64,000 nucleotides of DNA from Tubiluchus corallicola (lineage: Eukaryota > Priapulida > Priapulimorpha > Priapulimorphida > Tubiluchidae). Below, piece after piece: positions 39,101 through 51,100 of the stretch (positions are counted from its first letter, which is position 1; the number at the start of each line of letters is the position of its first letter). A model generated the notes under the pieces. It ran no database searches, was not told where the DNA came from, and was given only the letters and a program-made list of their open reading frames with translations. Where the stretch lies: positions 29,425 to 93,424 of the forward strand of contig JAQGDQ010000595.1 in the NCBI GenBank assembly GCA_030141605.1, written 5' to 3'. The position numbers were made by a program, and so were the translations under genes.

Positions 39101-42100
39101 CACTGCTGTTAAGCTCATTGCCCAAGAAGTTATGGAAGCCAGACTTTTAATCACATGCCCAGCGGTTTGTTTTTGAAGCTCTTGGTACTTTTGATAGAAC
39201 AATTAATCAGATGAACCGTAAAAATCATAACATTCACTGCTCTCACAACCTTTGCAATATCTACATAGCTAAAGAGTGATTACTCATACAATAGTAGTAT
39301 TATGTTCATTGCTAATAGATTCAAATTCTTCCATCTGAAAGTAAGTCTATTAAGCTACGCCTATTGTGGTTTTCTTGGCAGGACCTACAGTAGTTAAATT
39401 TCTACGCTGGTAAAGCTATTATCTACGTTAATAATTTTTTACTAATAATCTTAAAAGTTGGTATTGTGGTTTGAAAAATTCCGGGTGGTGTTGGCAAAAA
39501 AGGTTTGCATACGACTTACTGCTTGCAGCATTAAGCATTACGTTTCTCTTAGAAAATATTTTCAATCTTACTAATTACAGAAATTACCAGAAGAGCTTGA
39601 TTTACAAAAAATAAATTCAGATCGGACAAGGCTACGACGTCAACTTCAAGTGGTAAGTGTTGTAATGTACAAAAATTTTAAATTTAACAAACACTCTGTT
39701 TAGTAAACCCTGCCTTTGAATGCCGGACTCCGGCCCGCACTGTACCGAAATATTAGCTAAATTAGCTTGTGGTTCCGCTGTTCAAAGATGTGGTACTTGG
39801 TAAACTTTGGCCCATTTGTCTGTTGTTTTCCAACTGTAATCATAAGTTTTTTTCGGATCCGTTTTCACTTTTCAAATTTGAAATTAATTGTGCAGTTCAT
39901 TAAGTAAAATTACAGTAAAAAGTACGAATTCTAAAAATAAGTAATATCATTGCTTCGTGTATTTTTCTTATTGTCATATTTATTGAAAAATTTGTACAAA
40001 TTTACATTGTCTGACTAGACACTATCAGAATAGCGATCCTGTATACAAAATATATCTTGCCCTCAGTTTTAACATTCTCTTAGGTACAAATTAAACGTCC
40101 ATGTTTACAGTCTAAAAACAGGTAAAAAATGAAAACGGTGATTCTGTATAAAACACCTAACAGATATTTTGTTTAGCGTCTAAAATTTTCTGTGCAATTG
40201 CAATAGCTAGGTTCACAAAAAGTTTGCTAATTGGGGTTCGGGTACTGCTCACATGCTATTTTGTTATGCTGAATAACATAATTGTTAGTTTAAACACAAT
40301 TTATTACAGGATTGGATCAGACAGTTTGAACAACATGATTTAGGATCCTCAGCATAACAGACTTTAAACACTATTTACAAGAACATTTACAGTAAGAATT
40401 GACTATAACTACACAAGCTGACAAGTTTTACTACAAGATTACATTAGACATTAGTAGAAAATGACGGTTAGAAATTATTAATGTACGATTATTTAAGACT
40501 GATGCATTTTATATCAGATAGAAACTACTGGAAGCGTTTAGTACGTAATATAAAGTCATGTATGCATTGGAATATTTTACAGTTAGCAACATAGTTAAAT
40601 TCATCTTTTCCGAATAATAACAACTTCAACAGATCATTATTTCCTAAGGCAGCTATGTTAAGGTTTTCGGGCAGAAGTATTTCATTTAATTTATCAAACA
40701 TAATTGTTACTGGAAAGTGAATATAACTGAGCTGATGTGGCATGTAGTCATGATATCACAGTATTGAATTTCTGCGTTTAAATGTTTTTGTTGTTAAAAC
40801 TCATTATGTAACAATGCTGCATTATGTAGCAAATCGTAAAATTCTTCATTATGTACCATTCATTATGTAACAATGTTTGTGTCGTCATGTAACAAAGTTG
40901 AAGCCTTATGTAGCAGACCTAGTAGTTTGGTCGTAGTCTGTGGGGGGAGGGGAGAGGGTCTTCGGTGTGATCTAATTATTTGACTGGATCAGTTTCTTTC
41001 TGTTCTAGGCACAGGTCACTTTCCTGTTTTATCTTGCATCAATGTAATGATTGTTACGTAATGACATAATGTTTGTTGCATAATGATGTAAACTTTGTTA
41101 CATAATGGCAAATTTTGTGATTCGTTTTTCACATAAGCATATTTTTTGTTATATTATAAAGCCTCGTGATTTGTCACAGAGCTTTTTTGTCGCATAATGC
41201 TGCGTGTTACATAATGAGTCTTTTGCTATGTAACGAGCCATAACGTTTGTTTTCCACTGATTATCCAGCTGAAGTTTTGCCATGTTTATTGCTGTGTCGT
41301 AAATGGACGCAGGTGTACTTTGTAACTTTTATAACAACTTGCAGTGTGCTAAAGCGCCTTCGTGAAGTTACTCACATGAATTATAGTGTTGTCGTATAAA
41401 ATTTGCAGTGTTCGTAAGCAAATAACTTTCTTCCAGCAACGTTGTCCTTAAAATCAGATTTTATAGTGTATACAAAATAGAGAAAATTACTGTATGTTAC
41501 TTGCAATTGTAACTTTTATGTCCTGTACTCCACAGTAATGTTTTGTTTGTTTTTTTTTGTTAAAACAAAACCAGTCAGACCCAATCTTAAACTGTAGGTG
41601 AAAACTATCTATTTTTTTAAATTATCGGAAGGAAACGTACTATTTTTTTCAAAAATGACTTATGTGAAAGAATTATTCACTTTCGCACCACTAGTTCTGC
41701 ACTGTTACTTGCATTTCGCTGGCTAGATGGGCACTAGCACCTGCATTTCGGAAACACATTGCATAAAAAACAGGCGCTGTACCTATCTGTTCAGATGTGT
41801 TTGTGACGATCTATACACGTTCGATAGCTAATGCGGGAACACAGCGGTAAATTTAAAACATGAATTTTTATCTTAAAACTTGCCTAGTTTTAGTACAACA
41901 CACTGAATATCTTACAGTAGCACCGTACTTCCATTTTCGCTTTCGCAAACACATGCAACACGCTCATGGGATATTTTGCTGTTGAAAATTACGACAATAG
42001 TTGGGCTCGCCCACTGTTAATTAAGATATTAGTCTATTATTTAATTATCAGAAACGCCTTTGCAGTATTTTAATAAAATTGTGTTAAAATGTATACTTTT

Positions 42101-45100
42101 TATTGGACTTGAAAATGGGGTAGTATAACTTGTCTTTCTGTCTTTCTTTAAATATAATTAGCTTTTAAATGAGAAGAAATTTTTTTACCCGTTTTTGAGT
42201 AGCCATTGGCTATCTGATATACTGGGATCTTGTATCGAATAATAATCCCATGATTTTATAAATGCTAAGTTTTTGCTTGTGTCGATTTGTGTAGCATTAA
42301 CCGTGCCATTTTATAACATATACAGGTTTCTAAGAAGGTTTCTTCGCTGATCCTGAATAATCATTCATCGTATGAGACAGAATTACGTCGTGTTATGGAT
42401 TTACAGGCCGGTCTTCGTGGTGGCTATGCCATCTGTCAACAAGCTCGTCAGTGAGTGTTATTCTATTGTAAGCCTGTTAAATTGTAACAAATAAATGGGC
42501 AGTTTTTAGCTTTTGTTAGCAGATTTTTAAACAACTAAAAATATGCTAATGTCAATGAAGTAGCAACTAAACATTGAGTAAACTGGCAACTAAACATACT
42601 GTAAACTGGCAACTAAACATACTGTGAACTGGCAACTAAACATACTGTAAACTGGCAACTAAACATACTGTAAACTGGCAACTAAACATACTGTAAACTG
42701 GCAACTAAACATACTGTGAATTAGCAACTAAACATACTGTGAATTAGCAACTAAATATACTGTAAACTATCAACTAACTAGTAATTTACATACTGTAAAC
42801 TAGCAACTAAACATACCGTTAACTAGCAGCTAAACATATTGCAAACTAGCAGCTAAAAATATTGCAAACTAGCAACTAAACATATTGTAAACTAGCAACT
42901 AAACATATTGTAAACTAGCAACTAAACATATAGTAAACTAGCAACTAAACATACCGTTAACTAGCAGCTAAACATATTGTAAACTAGCAACTAAACGTAC
43001 TGTAAACTATAACGAATAAACATACTGTAAACTAGTAACTAAACATATTGTAAACTAGTAACTAAACGTATTGCAAAATAGCAATTAAACATACTGTAAA
43101 CTAACAACTAAACATATTGTAAAGTAGTAGCTAAACATATTGTAAACTAGCAACTAAACATATTGTAAACTACCAACCAAACATATTGTAAACTAGCAGC
43201 TAAACAAACTATAAACTAGCAACTAAGCGTATTGTAAATTAGCATCTAAACAAACTGTAAACTAGCAACTAAACATATTGTAAACTAGCATCTAAACAAA
43301 CTGTAAACTAGCAACTAAGCATATTGTAAATTAGCATCTAAACAAACTGTAAACTAGCAACTAAGCATATTGTAAACTAGCAGCTAAACAAACTGTAAAC
43401 TAGCAACTAAGCATATTGTAAACTAACAACTAAACATATTGTAAACTAGTAACTAAACATATTGCAAAATAACAATTAAACATACTGTAAACTGGCAACT
43501 AAACATATTGTAGAGTAGTAGCTAAACAAACTGTAAACTAGCAGCTAAACATACTGTAAACTAGCAACCAAACATATTGTAATCTAGCAGCTAAACATAT
43601 TGTAAACTAGCAACTAAACATACTGTAAACTAGCAACTAAACATATTGCAAATTAGCAACTAAACATATTGTAAACTAGCAACTAAACATATTGTAAACT
43701 AGCAACTAAACATACAGTAAACTAGCAACTAAACATACCGTTAACTAGCAGCTAAACATATTGTAAACTAGCAACTAAACGTACTGTAAACTATAACGAA
43801 TAAACATACTGTAAACTAGTAACTAAACATATTGTAAACTAGTAACTAAACATACTGTAAACTAGCAACTAAACGTATTGTAAACTAGCAACTAAACATA
43901 CTGTAAACTAGCAACTAAACATACTGTAAACTAGCAACTAAACATATTGTAAACTAGCAACTAAACATATTGTAAACTAGCAACTAAACATATTGTAAAC
44001 TAGCAACTAAGCGTATTGTAAATTAGCATCTAAACAAACTGTAAACTAGCAACTAAACATATTGTAAACTAGCAACTAAACATATTGTAAACTAGCAACT
44101 AAACGTATTGTAAACTAGCAACTAAACATACTGTAAACTAGCAACTAAGCGTATTGTAAATTAGCATCTAAACAAACTGTAAACTAGCAACTAAACATAT
44201 TGTAAAGTAGCAACTAAACATATTGTAAACTAGCAACTAAACGTATTGTAAACTAGCAACTAAGCATATTGTAAATTAGCATCTAAACAAACTGTAAACT
44301 AGCAACTAAACATATTGTAAAGTAGCAACTAAACATATTGTAAACTAGCAACTAAACGTATTGTAAACTAGCAACTAAACATACTGTAAACTAGCAACCA
44401 AACATATTGTAATCTAGCAACTAAACATATTGTAAAGTAGCAACTAAACATATTGTAAACTAGCAACTAAACGTATTGTAAACTAGCAACTAAACATACT
44501 GTAAACTAGCAACCAAACATATTGTAAACTAGCAACTAAACATATTGTAAAGTAGCAACTAAACATATTGTAAACTAGCAACTAAACGTATTGTAAACTA
44601 GCAACTAAACATACTGTAAACTAGCAACCAAACATATTGTAATCTAGCAACTAAACATATTGTAAAGTAGCAACTAAACATATTGTAAACTAGCAACTGA
44701 ACGTATTGTAAACTAGCAACTAAACATACTGTAAACTAGCAACCAAACATATTGTAAACTAACAACTAAACATACTGTAAACTAGCAACCAAACATATTG
44801 CAAACTAGCAACTAAACACACTATATTTGTTTATGGTGACTAGAAAAGGAGCTTTTGTCATAAAATTATTTTATGCTAAAAAACTAAAGATTACTTTAGG
44901 TCTTGGGATACATGTTACACATCTGGAAGGAAGAAAATAAATTTGGCATAAAAATGTTTGAGAAAGTATCAGAAGAATTACTGGCTTCCTAATATTTTTC
45001 AGTACTGTCAGTTAACCTGTGATTTTCTTTTGCTAGAAACCTCGATCGTGCCAAGTGTAATTTCACCACTGCTAGTCTTCGAATTTTGGCCAATTATAGA

Positions 45101-48100
45101 AAGAGACAACAACTTGTTGCATTAATGAGATGTTTGCATACAATTAAAACACTGGTAAGTAATGACATAGTATGATGTTTTACTGGGAATGTCTACTCTA
45201 AGCTATTTTATCGATTTCGCATCAGAAATCGCGTGTTTTTCATTGATTTGTAAGTTTTATGGTTCACCTGCCAGGTTAGGCAAATGGTTCCTTTCTTATG
45301 TTTAATGACATATTGTTCGCGATTGTTTAAAATTAAAAAGGCTGCAAAAAAGTAAGTTATCAAATTTATAATGATAGGCTTAATGCGGGTAACATACTGT
45401 TCTAAACACCCCTTTTGCACTAAATGTAAGTTTCTGTTGAAGCCAAGTTACGCATCTGGCCTGTATAAAATCTGTCTTCTCTGCTCTTTTACTGGTCCAG
45501 TTAAATTAATCCACGACAATGTAAACTGTGTTTTGTCATTATTTTTTAACCTACCGTATTTATTCGAGTATAACGTGCACCCCTAATTTTCGATTAAAAA
45601 TCGGCATAAAATTTTGTTTCACTTTTTCTCGGCTCAGACCAAGCATTGTAAGTGACAAACGTTGTTGAACACGTGCGGCCATGATAAAAATCATCTACTG
45701 ACAATGTAAAGTAAACTATGAACACAATACCGAAATATATACCATCGGATAGACCAATACATCACAGCAGATAATAAGAATTCTTGGAAATGGCACCGTC
45801 TGACAAAGTCTACTGATGACGCAAATATTATTGATTATTTCCTATGATTAGTTATACTCTGCTTGGCCTCTGCATCAGCTGGTACCGAACAAATCTGTGT
45901 AGTTTTAGGCCCTTGTTGGCAAGATACCACCAACCCTTCAGTGCATTAACAACGGTAGGCTTATCTTGCGACCTAATGGGTTCTTTCGTGACTTTATCCG
46001 AGCAGAACTATCTGCATGCTTTTAATGTAATTAACATTAAAAGCAAATCATAAAGCTGAAATCGATGCGTTTCAAAGGCGAAATTACAGAAACATTTTGG
46101 GTATCAGATGGCCAAAGAAAATTTCAAACAAAGATCTATATGAAAAAATAAAAGAAGAACCTTGGACAAGAAAAATAAAAAGACGCCGTTTAAGATGGAT
46201 TGGGCATATGCTTAGACTACCTGATGATATTCCAGTGATGATAGCTCTTCAACAAGCCATAGAACCAGCTAAAAAAACCTGCAGGAGGACAAATGTTAAC
46301 ATATTTAGATTTTGCACAGAAAGATTTAAACACTTCAGCATTGATCCTTAGAAATAAATGTACTTGGGGCATTGAAGCGTGTAGGGAGTCCTGGCATAGG
46401 GAGGTGAGCAGAATCATGTCACTGGACGTGTGATTCATTGGATGATGATGATGTTCATTAGGCTTATCTTGCGAACTAATGGATTCTTTCGTGACTTTAT
46501 CCAAGCAGAACTATCTGCATGGTGCTTTTGTGGAAATATAAATAGGCTACATCGATTGAATTGTTGGAGTAACGTATTTGTAGTTGTAATATATACAAGT
46601 ATAATACCACGTGTGCAGGGATGAGAATTTTCCGTGGATACGCGGAATTCCGAGTTTTTGGAAGACCAGTAGTTTTTGTAAATCGCGTGAATTCGTTGAG
46701 AAAATTTTTACGGACCCAGTACATTATTTCACAAGCTGACCGATAGGTGGCAGGCCGTCACTTTGTTTACATCACGTACATCAGTGTAACCGCGTGTATA
46801 TCCTTATGTATAAAAATATAGAATCATTTGTGCGGAGTTATTTGAGTCAATTTCAGAAAGTTTTTACATACTTTTGCATAGGAGCGGCCAGTACTTAGGC
46901 GTTTTTGAGACAATTAGGTATCATGTATCCTTGATAGTAGGGTATTTTAAATTATGCATGAAACAAGGTAATTGATATTTTAAGTCCACTTAGAAGCTCT
47001 CTATGGTCACAAAATTGCTATTTGTTGCTTCGCCCCCTTGAACCCCCATGGGGACTTTGCCCCTCAACCCCATTAGGGGCCTAGGCGGCCCCAAAAACCC
47101 CGGCCTGTTTCAGAGTTTTTTGCAATTTGTCATTCTCATCCGTGCGTGTGTCTCTCTCGCACAGTCTGCTAAAATGTTTTTGGCTAATTTAATATTTTTT
47201 GTAGCAAAGGACGGATGTCAGACTTAGTGAGATGCTGGAGGAGGAAGACTATCCCGGTGCTATTCAGCTATGCCTCGAGTGCCAAAAAGCTGCAGCAACT
47301 CTCAGACATTACAGATGCATCAGGTACCACAAATTATGCAAAAGACTATTTTAAATACGTAATGAAAAATGATACAAACCAAAAATTTGTAATAAGAGCA
47401 CGTTTTTTAGCTCGTTGTCTCGAGTTAATGTTCAACCTTATTTGTTCTCTGCAAATTTGGAACAGAAGCGTAAACTTAGGTACCATTGCCTTTGGCTGTT
47501 GAACTACAAACCTGGATTAATTTTAACTCAATTTGTTTTGAAACGACAAAGTGTCCAGGTTTCTATGTTTTAAATTTATGATACGCACAACTGGAAATTT
47601 TTTGAGTTAAGAATTCTGCAGAAATTGATTACAGGAGCTTTTTGTCAGTCATTACATGTTACATAGATTTCAATAGATTGTCATTGTAGGCACAAAATGT
47701 TGATATTTGAAATTTTTGGCTTAAGCAAAATTTGTTGAAACTCTTTGAGTGTTTGTTTGTACAGGAAATTGATTAGAGGGGCAATTTTGGCACTCACTCT
47801 GTACCTGAACTAGACTTTGGCACTATTTTAGTGCCACTACTCTTACCAGTTAAGATTACTATAGTATATTTTAGGGTGCGGTTTCACGAAGCCGTCCCTA
47901 ACTTAACGACATCGTTGTTAATAGTTAAGTGAATGTAATAACGGCGTTTTTAACTCGGTGCCAGCTTGGTGAAACCAGTCCCAAGCTCTGCTATCATGTA
48001 ACTTCTCTGTTATTATTCCAGCTTGTTGTGTATTAAAAAAATCATTCACTATGAGGCTTTCATGTGACTCAAATAACGATCCCTGTAGTATTTAAACTAC

Positions 48101-51100
48101 CATATTTTTCACTCCAAAGTGACAACCGAAATATATATTTTTATAATAAAACTAATTAAAAAATTACCATGCATTTCAGTGAGCTGAGTTCTAAACTGCA
48201 GGATACATTGGAACAGATTGAAGAGCAGCTGGATGTTGCTTTGTCTAAAACTTGCCAAGGTTTTGACTATGATTACTATACAAAAGTACAAGCTGCTTAC
48301 AGATTGCTTGGTAAAACTCAGGTGAGTACATTGCTTCAGATTTCTTGGTAAAACTCAGGTGAGTACGTTGCTTCAGATTTCTTGGTAAAACTCAGGTGAG
48401 CAGTTTCGTTGAAGTTTAGGCAGTGGTTAAACAATAAGCACTGCATAATCAAAGCCAAGTACTGGGGCAGCACTGGGACAGTTTCATCTATGTATTTAGT
48501 CTGGTTGCTACAGCAACAGCTTGTAGGCAAAATTCCTTTCATAAAATTTGCACCCAGGTATCGTTAAATCGAAGATGTGTAAATTGCAGATAGATATCAC
48601 TTGATACAAATTGCAGATAGTGATCACTTGATCACTAACGATTGAGCAGAACTGAACAAAAGAAATTGCTACAGTAAGAAATAGCTAAGTGTTTGAAAAT
48701 AAAGTTAAAGGACCAGGGATGAGAATTTTCCGCGGATACGCAGAATTCCGAGTTTTTCGAAGACCAGTAGTGCCATTTTTGTAAATCTCGTAAATTCGTT
48801 GAGAAAATGTTTACGGACCCAGTACATTATTTCACAAGTTGACCGCTAGGTGGCCGGCCCTCACTTTGTTTACATCACGTACATCAATGTAACCACGTGT
48901 ATATCTCTATGTACAAAAATATAGAATCAATTGTGCGGAGTTATTTGAGTCAATTGCAGACAGTTTTTATATACTTTTGCATAGCAGCGGCCAGTACTTA
49001 GGCGTTTTTGAGACAATTAGGTATCATGTATCCTTGATAGTTGGGTATTTTAAATTATGCATGAAACAAGGTAACTGATATTTTAAGTCCACTTAGAGGC
49101 TCTCTATGGTCACAAAATTGCAATTTGTTGCTGCCTACGCGGCCCCAACCCCCCCGGCCTGTTTCAAAGTTTTTTGCAATTTGTCATTCTCATCCCTGAA
49201 GGACTAAATTGAAGTGCTTTGTACATTAAGAGAAGGCTTATTAGGGTACATAGATAAACACTTGGCATGATTTCAACTATGTAAAGTAAAAGTTTTTAAT
49301 AAAGTTGTGTTGTTTTAACTATAAATGTTCTTAAGTGTCTGTAATATAAGAAAATACCATGAAAGTTATGTTTAGTTTTATTTATTAGACAGCAATGGAT
49401 CAGCTGCATATGCACTATGCCAGTGTGATTCACAATTCTGCATTTACGATAGTTCTGGGCTACGTCGAGTTGTGTTCCAGTGATACCGAAGCCAATTTCC
49501 AAAAACGACAATACGCTGATCTATGCAAGGTAATTGTTTGATTTATCCATATTCGGCAAGTAAATGTAACTACATCAAAGTGGAATTTATTGCCAACTGA
49601 TTTTGAACAAATCTGTTCATTTTCAAGGCATCTAAAACAAAGAAATTTAGTAGAATTTTGAAACAACATCGAAGTACAATTCAGTAGTTAGATAGCAAAA
49701 AGATATATGAGATTACATTATATCAGGGGTGTGCAAATTATCTGACTAGCCGGGCCACATTAAACTTTCCCGAAATTCCTGTGGGCCACAGGCAGTTTGA
49801 TCAAGAAGCCAAGTACAGTAGGACCTAATAACGATTTTTTGCATCCGACCTGCGTACATCATTACTACTACACACAAGAAACTATTTTAGAAGTTATTAA
49901 AATTTATATTACAAACCATATATTTCTACTTTCAGGACAGATAGTGGTCATTTCATTACAATGCATATTAGTAATGTGTATCACACAATCACAATCACAT
50001 GTAGTACAGTGTTATTAAGCTACAACCGTCTTGTAAGGGTTAATGGCATCCAATCTAGTAGAAAAAACTACCCGCACTATCTTTGGGATCGTGGCATGGA
50101 CTTCAGCTGGATACACTCAATTAGTCGCCCAGGCCGCACTTTCATTAGGTTGACAAATCCCTTCGCGGGCCGCACAAATTCTCTCGGCGGGCCGCAATTT
50201 GCACACCCCTGCATTATTAGATAATATAGCAATTTACTTTACGGACTACATACCTTGATTTTTATGAAACTATGCAACACTCAACAAACAAACAAACAGA
50301 TAAACAAACAAACCCATAAAACCAAATCATATATCTTTTTGCTATTTAACTGCTGAATTGTATTTCGATGTTGTTTCTAAATTCTGGTAAATTTCTTTGT
50401 TTGTTTGTTTATATTATTTGTAATATGATTCGAAAACATACTCGGTTGTGGTTTCTATGTTCTTATCATTTTAGTTCCTCAGGTAAGTTAAATTAAACAA
50501 TCAAGCTAGTCTATCTCAAGTACTAGTAGGAGGGATGTGGCATTATGTGCAAAAATTGCTACTTGAACTAAGAGCTAATGCATCTGCAGGACCAGATTTA
50601 ATTCAGCCAAAGATACTGGTCAAGGCTATTGGTTCACTGGTCAAGCCATTGACAATAGTTTTTAGAAAGTCTTTAGCTATTGTTTAGCTAAGTTGTCTCG
50701 CATTAGTCCGATACATAAAAAGGGCCAAAGATACAGCCAAACATACTGGTCAAGGCTGCTGATTCACTGATCAAGCCACTGACAATAGTTTTTAGAAAGT
50801 CTTTAGCTGTTGTTTAGCTAAGTTGTCTCGCATTAGTTCGATACATAAAAAGGGCCAAAGATATAGCGAAAGATACTGGTCAAGGCTGCTGATTCACTGG
50901 TTAAGCCACAGACCATAGTTTTTAGAAAGTCTTTAGCTGTTGTTTAGCTAAGTTGTCTCGCATTGGTCAGATATATAAAAGGAGCCAAAGATACAGCCAA
51001 AGATACTGGTCAAGGCTGCTGATACACTGGTCAAGCCACTGACAATAGTTTTTAGAAAGTCTTTAGCTGTTGTTTAGCTAAGTTGTCTCGCATTAGTCCG

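Noticed and set aside
42561-44820. Regularly spaced repeats resembling a CRISPR array
   Set aside because: Units are contiguous with no unique spacers, in a eukaryotic intron. The same applies to 57020-59262.
48322-48400. Second and third donors as the main VPS50 exon 8 splice sites
   Set aside because: They break the frame into exon 9 and add a stop codon; the first donor gives the conserved GKTQ-TAMDQL junction.
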